The notes under the pieces: generated by a model
Told to the model about the DNA's origin: nothing
Seen by the model: only the letters and a program-made list of their open reading frames with translations
Databases searched by the model: none
NCBI GenBank assembly: GCA_003439945.1
Contig: QVRM01000968.1
Span: forward strand, 186,001 to 250,000
Length of the DNA: 64,000 nt
Source of the DNA: Dermanyssus gallinae
Lineage: Eukaryota; Arthropoda; Arachnida; Mesostigmata; Dermanyssidae
Reading direction: 5' to 3'
Shown here: positions 24,051-34,064 of the stretch, in pieces
Position numbering within the stretch: the stretch's first letter is position 1
Layout of the letters: the number at the start of each line of letters is the position of its first letter
Made by a program: the position numbers and the translations under genes

Positions 24051-25276
24051 ATTAATATCCGCGAGCAGTGTGTAGCGGGGGGGGGGGGGGCAGGTGGTGA
24101 GTGGGAGAGGTCTATATAGTCGATTTATGTTGTCAGTTTTTCTTGGTCGATGTTGTTATTAACGCGCGTTATTGAAGGCCTGCTCTGGCACGCTTGTGTT
24201 ATCTTACACTGAGTCAATGCCGAATAGATTTGGTCATTTATATCGCATTCTACGACGCACATGCATACTATAGATAGGGCTCCCGATTTAAATTAGGACA
24301 CCATGATGTCGCTTGATTTGAAGCCTGTATCTAAGTGAATACGGATATCTATTGAATGCATAATCTGCACGCGCTGGTAGGGACATCCCTAGCGGAAGTG
24401 TGTATTTAATATCTTCGGCTCACTCGGATGACCGCTTGGATTTGGAGCCTAAGTCGTTTGTTAGCTCTTTTCCAAATGTGTTTATCGATGTTTGCGAATG
24501 CCTGCGTAATAGAGACAGTGATTGATGATCGAGATTGTCATATCGAGATTTATACTCAAGTACGTTTTATGCACAGTAACGCAACGGAGTGAAATGTGGG
24601 TTGTGTGGCGGCCACGATTAATTTCATATTGAAGATACCTACTCGCATGTTCTGGCAGCGACTCCTGCACGAAATTGTTTGTTTAAGCGGATGCGTTGCC
24701 TTACTAATGAAAAACATATGGTTTATTGTTTGACCGAGCCCATGGTTTCACCACAAGGTATAGAACAATCAGATATACTTTTTTGCACGGTTTCTTTCTA
24801 AACTTTCTGTAAGGAATGTGGTAGCCATAAAGTCGTCCTCACTCTGCACAAGACTCGGGATGTGCACATAGGCTGGAAATTTGATTCATCCCTCACTGGG
24901 ACATCTTCTGGATTGTGGACAAGCCAGTGCCTATTTATGCGATCGATTTTTGCATCCATCTCTTAGCAGACTAGTATCTGAGGTTTTCATGAACAACGCG
25001 ACAAAGGTGTCTTAAAGCAAGTAAAATTTGGCTTTCAGCTCGATTTGCCTTGATCAGGGTGTGTTTGCAACGTTTCATCTGTTGCCTAATGATGGCACGC
25101 CACGATCAGACCTAATTTAATTCAATCGCAATAGGCGACCTTATCTATACGTGCATGTACATACTATTCGTACAGAGCGCAGCAAAGCTTTATATTTAAT
25201 TTATATATTTATATTTAAATATAGTGCGTCATGTCGTAGTGCATCAAGCTAACATTATGGCGTGCTTTCCTTACAG

Positions 25277-25406
25277 GTGCATTGCAAATTAAAAATTGGC
25301 GACCGCTAAGTCTCGACCAAGTTACGGACAGTCCGCAAAATGCAACGGTCGGCGAAATGCTCGCCGATCTCGGACAGCTGGTCACGCTTCGTATTGCTCT
25401 GCTAAG
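25277..25406 (+). CDS. dve: dve exon: C-terminal half of CMP domain
   Basis: The acceptor is CTTACAG and the donor is CTAAG|GTGCGT, phase 1 in and phase 2 out. The exon completes the split Gly codon left by the previous exon and then encodes 42 full codons. The segment WRPLSLDQVTDSP followed by ATVGEMLADLGQLVTLRI aligns closely with the second half of the SATB1/2 ubiquitin-like domain, including the conserved Trp, the 'PLS..VTD.P.ATV..ML' run and the 'VTL.I' strand. This is the strongest evidence that this exon and the one 18 kb upstream are one gene. Reading past the donor gives an unrelated tail and a stop at about 25561. Confidence 0.93.
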
Positions 25407-25822
25407 GTGCGTACCATATCGTGGTCACTGTAACCAATGGCAAGGATTCAGTGGAAACATTGGGCTTCTAAACTATAGCTCGCCATGCTCTTACCAAAGC
25501 CAATGGGACGTAAAACGTTGCCAAAATGCTATACCAATACCGTGTCGTCGCACACGTCTATAAGTTGCCATGCTTGCTTATAAGCAACTCATACGAGTTC
25601 ATGCTTGTAAAGTTAGTCCCCAATAACATAACTGCTACTTGAATTACTTCGACTCCTCAAGTGTATTTGTATATAAATTTTATATTAATGAGTCGTACGT
25701 AAAGCCCTTTTCTACGCTGTTGTACTACACTATAGAGCAATTTGTGTTTATCGGCGATGGCTTTTTGAGTCCTCATGAACTATGAAAATCCTATGTAATG
25801 GCTTTATTTGTTGCCATTTCAG

Positions 25823-25886
25823 TCTCCCGTCCGTCAAAGGAGAACAATCGGAGGACGCGCTAACTTCGTGCCAAACTTTCAAAAGG
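25823..25886 (+). CDS. dve: dve short linker exon
   Basis: A 64-base exon between CATTTCAG and AAAAGG|GTAAGT. It completes the split Ser codon of the preceding exon (phase 2) and encodes 21 full codons, LPSVKGEQSEDALTSC then QTFKR, leaving phase 0. This fits the phase-0 acceptor at 31099. It lies just after the CMP domain and has no recognisable domain. It is supported by phase agreement on both sides and a consensus donor rather than by homology, so it could be alternatively spliced; skipping it would shift the frame. Confidence 0.75.
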
Positions 25887-28637
25887 GTAAGTTCATATGT
25901 TAATATTCGTCATGAGAATCGCACATCTCTTTAGCGAGCGAATCAGATGCTGTAACTCATAGATATATCATACAATAGGGCACATGCTAACATTCATATA
26001 TGACGACCGTCACAAAGAAAGCTGATGTTGTTTAGAAGGACACTGCACAGACAACAGCGGTTGTTTCTTTGGCCCGCTCTTATTGTACAGTATGTGTGCT
26101 ACTGCTGAAGATTATTTTCACTTTTAATCGTGTTGTGCTGAAGTTCTTGGTTTACCTCGTTCGTTGTGTTGTGGGGGCGCGGGATTAATTGCCGCCGCCG
26201 CCGCGCCTATGATCTATCTGAGGCGATAATGTGTGCCACGATGGCCGAGGGGAGGGCAGGGCATGGAGGAGCCCAAGGGGAAGCGCGCATTTGCGACTGC
26301 GAAAAGAGTTCCTCCCACAAAGAGTTTTCTAGTCGCGCGTGGTCGTTGAGCTTGAGGTTTGAGTCTCGAACCAGCCTGCCTGCCTGTGGAGCAGTGAAGC
26401 GAGTCAAGCCTGCTCGAAAAAGTTTGATGTTGGCTCGTGGTCCACTGTGACTGACGGACTGCTGGCGGCGGCAACGAGCGACAGTTAGCGGCGGCCGGTG
26501 GCGGGACCGTTTGAGCGGCCGCACCTTTCGACCAAGCAAGCAAACCAACGGCGTACGCGCCTATGCGGCTGAGTAGGCAAAGAGACGACGAACGACAAGA
26601 CGCCGCTTTGCAGAAGAAGCTTTGTCGTCGTCGGCGGTGGCGGCGGCAGCAGCAGCGGCGGTATAGACGTTGACGACGACGACGACGGCGACGATGACGA
26701 CGATCTGAGTCGATACTGGATCAGGCGTATGCGCGAGCGAGCGCGCCAACGGAAGAGCCGGGGGTAGCATACAGGCTGCACTCGCATGAACTTACGTACC
26801 TCCGTACGTACGTATGCATGCACGCACGCACTCGGATAGGCAACCCGGAGGGGGCCGGACTCCAGTCTGGGGGTTGTGGGGGGGGGGGGGGGGAGGCACA
26901 GGCAGCAGCAGTGGCGGCGGCGGCGTCGTCGTCGCCGCCGTTGAAGAAGTCCAGCCGTCGAAGCTGTAGCTAGAGGCAGGATTGAGGACTTTGGGCTCGA
27001 CGACACCAACAACAGTAGTGGCCGCGGCGGGGGTAGCCACAGTAGCATAGCAGCAGCCGCTATGACGATAATGATGAGAAGAAGAAGCCAACTAGCTAGT
27101 TTGTCGCTGAAGACAGCGACGAATACGGTAAAGAGCGGCAACTCTGTATGCTTCTTCCTCCACCTTTTCTTCGCCGTCGTCGTCGTCGCCGTCGCCGTCG
27201 CCCTGCACGTTCCGCTAGTGGTCCGTAGCGCGAAGCAGCTTTGCTTCTTCTTTCTACGCCGCGTCCCGTCGCCGCCCTCCTGGTAGAGATATGGCTTACA
27301 GGTACTTAGAAACTAAGCCGTCTTAACATGGATGGTGGCGATCATAATTATCTACACTGCACATGAGCGCAAGACGACGACGACGACAACGCTAACAACA
27401 GCAGCAACAACAACGGCACTGCATGGCTAGTTCCCGCTACTACTACTACTACAACTACTGCAGCTAGTCCTGCTGTTGTTGCTGATGCTATCATTGTTGC
27501 TGTTGTTGTTGTTGTTCTTGCTGCTGCTGCCGTTGTTGTTGTTGATGATGCTGTTGCTGTTGTAGTCGATATTAGTGTTACAGTAATAGTAGTAGAAGTT
27601 GTAGCAGTAAGTGCTAGGTAACGTCGAAGGGGCGGCTCGGCTCACCTTGGCTGGCGAAATGAAATATGGCGGATCTCGTCGTCAGCTAACAGCTAGGGCC
27701 AGGCTAAGGGGCCGTCCAGCCAGCCAATCCGTTGGTACGTTAGTCCAGCCAGTAAAACAAGCGGGATGATATAAAATAAAGACGAGCGAGACAAGGATCC
27801 CCTTGGCCATCATCACCTTGTACGCCATCATCGAACTCAAGCCATCGCTAAACGACGACGACGACGAATGATGATGACAATAACGATAGTGGCTGCAGCA
27901 GCACCACCACCACTCCCTGTGCTTCCTCCTCATCAATTGCTTGCACGCTTTTCTCTCGCGACTTTGCCTGCTGCCTGTGTTGCTTGTATCGCGCTGCTTG
28001 GCTCGGCCTACGTAGCTCCCCTTCGTATCTGTTTAGTTATCCATCACATCATTCGCCTGTTTCCACAGTCTTTAATCCGCAAAAAATGAAACCCCATAGA
28101 GAGAGCGAGCGAGCGGGGGAGATAACACGCGTAGTCAAGACAACGTGTGTGTGGGGAATAACGAGATGGAAGATAGATAAAGACTCACGGAAAGATATAT
28201 ATATATATATATATGGGGGAAAATGGAATATGAGCTGTCCAAGAAGCAACGACAAGAGAAAACAGGCGTATCCATCGCACAGAAGTGAGGAAAGAACTGC
28301 TCTCCTCTTTCCTGTTTTGTGCTGCCGTCTTTGCGCACGTTGAAATTGTGATGAATTTATGCACGTATTGTAGTAGTACAAGTGGGATGTTGAGTTAATG
28401 CCGTATTGTCATAGGATATCGGGCTAATGTCGTACCATCAACATGGTTTTAGCCAACCAGCTATAATTGGCATTGCGGCCGTGACCGGCTTCTCAAACAA
28501 GCAACCGCCGTGTTGCCGATACGGTTGGCTGACGGCAGATGCTAGGAAGCTATTACTAATTGATAAGTGCCCGGTTTTGAGCAGGTCCAAGCTTGTTGTG
28601 AGCGGAGATGAAAGGGGTAGGTGGCACGTGAGGTGTC

Positions 28638-28689
28638 CTCGCAAGGGCGTAGGTACACGGCGCTGCACGGCCTCGCAAGGGCGTAGGTA
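28638..28689. repeat. 18-base direct repeat
   Basis: CTCGCAAGGGCGTAGGTA at 28638-28655 and again at 28672-28689, 34 bases apart. Confidence 0.9.
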
Positions 28690-29096
28690 TGATACGGTGC
28701 TGGCTGACAGAGCAGCAGATCTGCATTTCGGTCGGCGTTAGGAAGTCTGTCCTTGCGGCGCCGCGATAAGTCGTTACAACGCCTGTGTTGAAGCATTGTC
28801 GACTTAGAACTTCCTCTCGATTGCAGATCTCTCTCTATCGGGATGGGGGTCTAAGTAGACATATCGAGACGCTATGTAACGCCGTTTGTCACTACTCCTT
28901 ATTTACAAATAGCAACTTGGAAACCGGAATAAAAGCAATGGTTTGTAGTCAGTAGTGTAGTAGTCCCGCCAACAATCGTATATTTGTCGTCTTTGTTTCG
29001 ATTTGAGGTCGAGTGCCTTTGAGTCTACATTGGTCACTTTTATATCAGTAGTGTCACCATTCAATGACTCTTTACAGTATACCTTGTAAACTAACA

Positions 29097-29099
<3 letters not shown>

Positions 29100-29137
<38 letters not shown>
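29100..29137. repeat. (AT)n microsatellite
   Basis: Pure AT array in the 5.2 kb dve intron. Confidence 0.96.
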
Positions 29138-29140
<3 letters not shown>

Positions 29141-31098
29141 CATATTGTTAAAAACTCCTCGCTGGGTTCTGTATTAAGCTCGTCCTCTACGACGGGAGAT
29201 TCTATGAGTTCGGGAGGGGAATCGGGAGAGGAACATCGAGCGGCAATTATCGTGGCGGCTCTTTAAGGACAGCCGCCAGATGGCCGCCTTTGGATGGCGA
29301 AGGACACGTGATGAAGCATATCATGTTGAGGATGTTGACTATGATAATAATCATCGTCGTCATCACCATCAACATCACCACCCTCATAATAGTAATAGTA
29401 ATAATAATAATAAGGAAAAGACGAAACACAAGAGCGGGCCGATGACGGGAAGGGGGACGGCGACGACGACGAAGGATATAGGAGAATAAGCGGCTGCTGT
29501 ACAAGGCGGACGCGACGGGTGTTCGACGGCTCGAGCCTAATAAATTCCTTCTTCAAACATTAAGCTGATCAGGGAGATATTAAGGAGATACTAGTGCTAG
29601 TACTACCCCGGTAAAGAGAACAAGACGGAGTTGAGCAGCGAACTGGGGCGAGGGGGAGGCGGGGGGGGGGGGCAATTGAGAAGCGAATTGGGGGTGCTAA
29701 ACGGGGGGGTTAGACGGCGGCACGCCAGCGCTGCGTAGTGCGAGGCAAAAATCAGCTGGCGGCGGATTCCGCTATGCTGTCTCGCTACGGACAGCCGCGA
29801 CTACCTCTGCTAGTCGCGAGCGCTGGCTACTGATCAGTGGGCGGCAGCATCGGCGGCGGCGGCGACGACGACGACGGCGGCCCTTAAGTCTCTAAGTCAA
29901 GACAACTAAGCAGCCAGTTGTGAGTTCTAAGGCCCGTTCCGGCAGCCTCTGTCTCGCGTACCGCCGCTGTGTCGGTCGAGCTTATGCCTCCTGTTCATCG
30001 GCGCGACCCGCCGACATCGACATGGCGGTTGTCCTCATCATGGCCATCATCCTCACTACTACGTATGGCGAGCAGGAGAACAAGGAGCAGCAGCAACAGC
30101 AGCGGCAGCATCAACATCAACGCCACCACCACCACCACCATCTTGCTAGTCGGCTAGTCGGCAATTTCGTTCCATTTTTTACTTCTTGGATGGTATCATC
30201 ACCATCATCTTTGAGCTCAAAGCCAAGAAGTTCCGCCAAAAAAAGCGGGACGATGAAGCCGTCGATGACGACAACGACAAGAGGTTGGCGTGGAAACTGG
30301 TGCTCGTGCTCGCTATCTCTCCGACGGAAGATCAGGTAGAAAGCCAAAAGCTGCCAGACGCCAGCACAAGGTGGGCACTAGGGGAGGCGTGGAAGAATGT
30401 GGGCGTATGTGAGTGTCTGTGTGTTTGTTTGAGTGGGTGAGTGAGTGTGTGGGTTAAGCATGGAAGTATGGAAGAGAGAACGAAGAGAGGAACGTTGAAG
30501 AAAAAAGTCTGCCCTGTCTTAAGAGCGTACAGCGCTTAATGCAAAACCTGCGACTGAGATCTTACAAGGGTGGAGCTCTGAGTGGCGAGAGAAGATACTA
30601 ATGAGTGACTATGTGTGGTCGTCTGCGGCGTTCGGCCTTTCTCATCATAGCTTTCCTTTGAGTTTTCATCGTCACGATTAGAGCTAGATATGTTTGACAT
30701 CAATATATTGCTATTTTGGAAAACTGACTAGCCCACATACTTTTAGTAATCAAGTTTCATTTAGACTCCTTAGTCAACAACCGCGTAGCTTGACGGCGTG
30801 GTTCAATCGCTGTAAAACACTTGCCATTCACTGGTGTCTGGTGCTGTCGTCTGCTGTATTTTGTTCGATAACTTTCAAGCGGATTTAACCTGCATTTCGA
30901 TAGATCCGATTTTGCGCTCAAAGCGATTCAGGTCGTCGGGCAAAGACTTGGTTCTGATTTTTCAAATAATATATTTCTAGTGGGTAGCCTGCACTTGGTA
31001 GGCGCTTGAAAAACATGATGCGGTTTTGTAGGTCAAATGGTGGGTATTTAAGAAGATTGCATAGTATTCTAATGTGAGCTATTGTGTTTTTTTTGCAG

Positions 31099-31408
31099 GA
31101 AACACACACACCTCCGGAGGAACTGCCTGAGGAGACAAAGGAACCACCGCGGGATCTTAATCCTAAAGATATTGTATTACTCAACCACCTGCTTAGTAAA
31201 CACCAGCAACAACAGCAGCAGCAGCAGCAAGAACAACAAAAGCCATCACAGCAGCTGCCGCAACAACAACCGCACCCGCCACCGCATCGCCAACAAATGG
31301 CTGAACAAAATCAGACAGATCGTTTTGCCAATCAGCTGCTGATCGGTGCAGCTGCCCTACAGAGTCGTTTGCAAATGGTGGAAGGATTGCCTCCCGCGCT
31401 CAGTACGG
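31099..31408 (+). CDS. dve: dve exon: acidic/Pro start and poly-Gln linker
   Basis: Begins after a strong pyrimidine tract and TTTGCAG. It is phase 0 in and ends ACGG|GTATTT in phase 1, completing 103 codons. It starts with an acidic, Pro-rich stretch (PPEELPEETKEPP), then DLNPKDIVLLNHLLSK, then a Gln-rich run of about 35 residues with His and Pro, and finally a likely helix, ANQLLIGAAALQSRLQMVEGL. Gln-rich linkers between CMP and homeodomain are typical of arthropod Dve. Length polymorphism in the CAG/CAA run is likely. Open frame continues beyond the donor to 31497 but has intron-like composition. Confidence 0.87.
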
Positions 31409-31974
31409 GTATTTACAATTTTGTATTTGGTCATACATTTCTTTACGATCGCTCTGTTGTTGATAGCAATATTTGCATTCACTCAGTAAACGCGTAGCTT
31501 TTACCTAAGATAACGTGCATGTATGTATCCTTGTAGTATTTCGTTTTCGTTTTTCCTGCTTCTATGTGTTCTCATTAAGAACGCCTCGTATGTTAGTCAG
31601 ACGTGTCAGCTTGTGGTACCTTCATTATTCATTCGTTTTAGCGTTGTTGTTATATTTTGTACGAGAAAGAGATGATTTTCTGCTGTTTCCTTCTTCCAAG
31701 ATCCTCAGATGCAACGCTTGTGGTGCACGTTCTTTCTTTGTATGCACATAAAATAGAATATTTTCTACTATTACTGTTACTATGATCACAATAATAGTAA
31801 TCGTAGTAATATAATTTCTATCGTTGTTATCGATCCTTGGTTGTCTTGGTTATATTGAATATAATGTTCAATCAGGCATGGGGAAACGTAATCAGGAAGT
31901 TAATATTGCAGCGTCGTGGATCTTTCCTAACCGTCTCTCTGGGTTGCGCGGGAATTCTTGGTTGTATATTGCAG

Positions 31975-32348
31975 GCAAAGCAACGATTCCAGAATCAGCT
32001 GTTACCGACTCCGTTTATCAATCGTTACTCCAAACATTAGCCAGCGACAAGCGAGGCGTCTCACATGGCGGAGTCACAGCGACGACCGCAGTCAACCAGG
32101 GCATGTTTAGCCCGGAGCGCCGAGAGGAGATACTGAGAACGTTCATAGAGAACGCTCCCAAGCTCTCCCAGACCACTCTGTCGGCCACACACCCCGCCGG
32201 CCTGGCTGCACTGCCAATGGGTCGCAAACGACAAGGGGATGCCGAGGTGTTGGACTTCAGTGTTGCCGCTAAACTGGCTCATGCACCCCATTCGAACGGA
32301 CAGCTGACACGATTTGATGATGACAAGCTGCATGCCAGCAAGCCGAGG
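31975..32348 (+). CDS. dve: dve exon leading into homeodomain 1
   Basis: The acceptor is ATATTGCAG and the donor is CCGAGG|GTAAGG, phase 1 in and phase 0 out, with 124 full codons after the split Gly. It begins KATIPESAVTDSVYQSLLQT and includes a probable helix, SPERREEILRTFIENAP, then MGRKRQGDAEVLDFSVAAKL, which has a basic patch that could act in nuclear import. The last three residues, KPR, join directly to VRTTF of homeodomain 1, so the splice sits in its N-terminal arm. The composition is clearly coding, unlike the flanking introns. Confidence 0.88.
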
Positions 32349-32658
32349 GTAAGGAGCGTCACCAGTTTAACACGTATCTCACAGATAAGCAGCTGATTTG
32401 TAACTTGGGCCGCCCTAGGCGAAGAAATATGCGGGTCTGGGTTTACGTGAGTTACGCCGAGGTGCTCCCGGGGTTAATATCCGTAATCCGTCTCTAGAAC
32501 TTGTCGCTTCTCGGTTGTAGCTCGAACCCGTCTTGTGGACTTTGAAGCCTTAACTGTGTTTACTAAAGAGGTACACTGGGAATGAGTAGAAATGTCTATG
32601 CATATTGCTGTTCTAACTTTGCTTTGATATCTCCTTTTACTTTGTCATCATCGCGCAG

Positions 32659-33852
32659 GTGCGTACGACGTTCGACCCCGAGACGGAGGTGCCGCAGCTG
32701 CACGCGTGGTTCCAAAGGGACCAACACCCCACACGTGTTCAAATTCAGGACTACGTTGAACAGTTGAACGCAGCGCGGCGAGCGCTCAATCGCGACAAGC
32801 TGCTTAACGTCAATAATGTGGTGTATTGGTTCAAGAACGCGCGGGCGGCTTACAAGCGCCGCCGACTTCAGGGCGTCACGCCCGGCCAGCTAACAGCCGG
32901 CTCCCTCTCGGTAGCACTGGTAGCATCCAGCCCAGATAAGGGCGCTCCCTGTTCCCCCGGGTCGACGAGGGATCCCGACATCGAAAGCGATCATGAGGGT
33001 AGCGTGTCGCCCCCGCCCAAACTAGCTATTAGCAGTCAAGCGCTTCCACTAAACGCGTCGGCCCTAGACACTGTTAGTGGCACTCCGGGCCTATTGGACA
33101 AATGGAAAGAGTACGAGTACCAACGGCGATTAGCCGAAGCGCAGCAACAGCTGGGCTGGCATCATCTGGCGGCGGTGATGCAGGCAACTCAGGCTCAACA
33201 GCAGCAACAGCAACAGCAAGCCGCTTCATTGGACCTCAGCATAAAGCCACCTAGCGGCAAACATCAAAGCTGCTCAAGCGAGGCCGACAACGAAAGCGGC
33301 GATTCATCGAAGGAAGGTCTTCCGAAGGATGGCGTCGAGAGCGATGCCAGTGACGACGATGAGCCGGAACGTGAGGATCCCGACCCTGAGACGGAACCTG
33401 ACAATGAGATCGGCTGGGAAAATCGCATCGCAAATGCCCAACAACATGCGTCCAACCTGACTCTCTACGGCACCGGCGTATACGGCGGAGTGGCGCTTCC
33501 GGGAGTGCAGTTCCAGGGCTTACAATCGGCTGGTCTCTCGACCAATGGCCATGCTGCTGGCGGCCCGCTCGAGGCAGGCCGCAAACGAAACCGAACGTTC
33601 ATCGACCCCGTTTCCGAAGTGCCTAAACTGGAGAAGTGGTTTAACGAGGTAACAACGCACCCACATCATGCGCAGATCGAGGAGTTTACAGCAGAGCTAA
33701 ACGCCATGGAGTACCGGCAGAAGTTTCCAAAGCTCGAGCCCCGCAACGTGCAGTTCTGGTTCAAGAACCGTCGCGCCAAGTACAAGCGGATCGAGAAATC
33801 GGCTACCTCGTCGGGACCCTCACCATCTGCCGAGACCGCCGTTTCATCCTGA
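32659..33852 (+). CDS. dve: dve terminal exon: two atypical K50 homeodomains
   Basis: The acceptor is CATCGCGCAG; the frame is phase 0 for 397 codons to TGA at 33850-33852. Homeodomain 1 occupies exon residues 1-71 and ends VVYWFKNARAAYKRRR. Homeodomain 2 occupies about residues 309-381 and ends VQFWFKNRRAKYKR. Both recognition helices read WFKN, placing Lys at homeodomain position 50, the TAATCC-type specificity known for Dve and Otd. Each has about 12-13 extra residues before the recognition helix, the Dve-type helix 2-3 insertion. Between them are LDLSIKP, a possible CtBP-like PxDLS variant lacking the first Pro, a Gln run, and an acidic stretch around SDASDDDEPEREDPDPETEP. The short Ser/Pro tail ends at AVSS. 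The exon is intact with no frame damage. Confidence 0.96.
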   Translation: MRTTFDPETEVPQLHAWFQRDQHPTRVQIQDYVEQLNAARRALNRDKLLNVNNVVYWFKNARAAYKRRRLQGVTPGQLTAGSLSVALVASSPDKGAPCSPGSTRDPDIESDHEGSVSPPPKLAISSQALPLNASALDTVSGTPGLLDKWKEYEYQRRLAEAQQQLGWHHLAAVMQATQAQQQQQQQQAASLDLSIKPPSGKHQSCSSEADNESGDSSKEGLPKDGVESDASDDDEPEREDPDPETEPDNEIGWENRIANAQQHASNLTLYGTGVYGGVALPGVQFQGLQSAGLSTNGHAAGGPLEAGRKRNRTFIDPVSEVPKLEKWFNEVTTHPHHAQIEEFTAELNAMEYRQKFPKLEPRNVQFWFKNRRAKYKRIEKSATSSGPSPSAETAVSS

Positions 33853-34058
33853 GCATTCGAAACTCAGATAATCCACCCAGGGCCACTAGACACGCCACCA
33901 GGCAAGCTACGGACGGTCGCGCGAACGAAGTACACTGCAGCCACACTTAACTTAATTGCGACCTCAGCGATCCAGCTTTACGTACGGCTTCAATCGGAAT
34001 TGCCGGGAGTCACAATTGAGAATCACGGTAACCGAGAAGTGCATTTAATACGTTTATT

Positions 34059-34064
34059 AATAAA
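34059..34064 (+). promoter_or_regulatory. Candidate dve poly(A) signal
   Basis: An AATAAA hexamer about 210 bases after the dve stop codon, in AT-rich DNA. It would give a short 3' UTR. A longer UTR using a later signal is equally possible; no transcript evidence is available here. Confidence 0.4.

Larger units (their letters stand above)
7357..25276 (+). other. Large dve intron (17.9 kb)
   Basis: The intron splits the CMP domain and is bounded by GTACGA and CTTACAG. No convincing gene was found inside on either strand; open frames here follow triplet repeats. It holds at least six (AT)n arrays, many CTG/GTT/GAC triplet tracts, G runs, and several hairpins listed separately (7467-7512, 7938-8047, 20428-20596, 20904-20937, 21443-21471, 23855-24050). 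Long first introns of developmental regulators often hold enhancers; that is inference. CT-rich runs such as 8640-8830 and 17960-18010 are simple sequence. Confidence 0.7.
25887..31098 (+). other. dve intron, 5.2 kb, with GC-rich core
   Basis: No exon seen. About 26160-27290 and 29640-30060 are GC- and CpG-rich, with GAC/GGC triplets and a run of 16 G at 26878-26893, and would be reasonable places to look for an internal promoter. Also present are (AT)n arrays at 28196-28214 and 29100-29137, an 18-base direct repeat at 28638 and 28672, and a triplet-repeat dyad at 27380-27640. Confidence 0.6.
7102..33852 (+). other. dve: dve (defective proventriculus) gene, partial at 5' end
   Basis: Gene-level entry. 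Six exons can be joined without any frame conflict; the introns have phases 1, 2, 0, 1 and 0, and the junctions are all AG...GT. The joined product is 774 codons plus a stop. It has the dve/SATB family layout: CMP (ubiquitin-like, oligomerising) domain, Gln-rich linker, then two divergent homeodomains in one terminal exon. In Drosophila Dve is a nuclear transcription factor, mainly a repressor, used in midgut, wing and photoreceptor patterning; the worm ortholog DVE-1 acts in the mitochondrial stress response. The function here is inferred from the family. The start codon and first exon are missing: the first placed exon has no in-frame ATG before the upstream stop at 7002-7004. Introns total more than 24 kb. 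Confidence 0.92.

Noticed and set aside
26485..27141. 218-codon open frame on the minus strand
   Set aside because: Translation is mostly poly-Leu, Arg, Ser and Pro from GAC/GGC triplets in a GC-rich island; no domain.
29920..30440. Open frames including a possible signal peptide (MAVVLIMAIILTT) and a charged helix-like run
   Set aside because: The two attractive parts are in different frames, stops intervene, the region is triplet-rich, and no splice sites join them sensibly with dve.
31409..31497. Continuation of the dve frame past 31408
   Set aside because: Reads into Phe/Tyr-rich sequence after a good GT donor, and the phase at the donor matches the next exon exactly.
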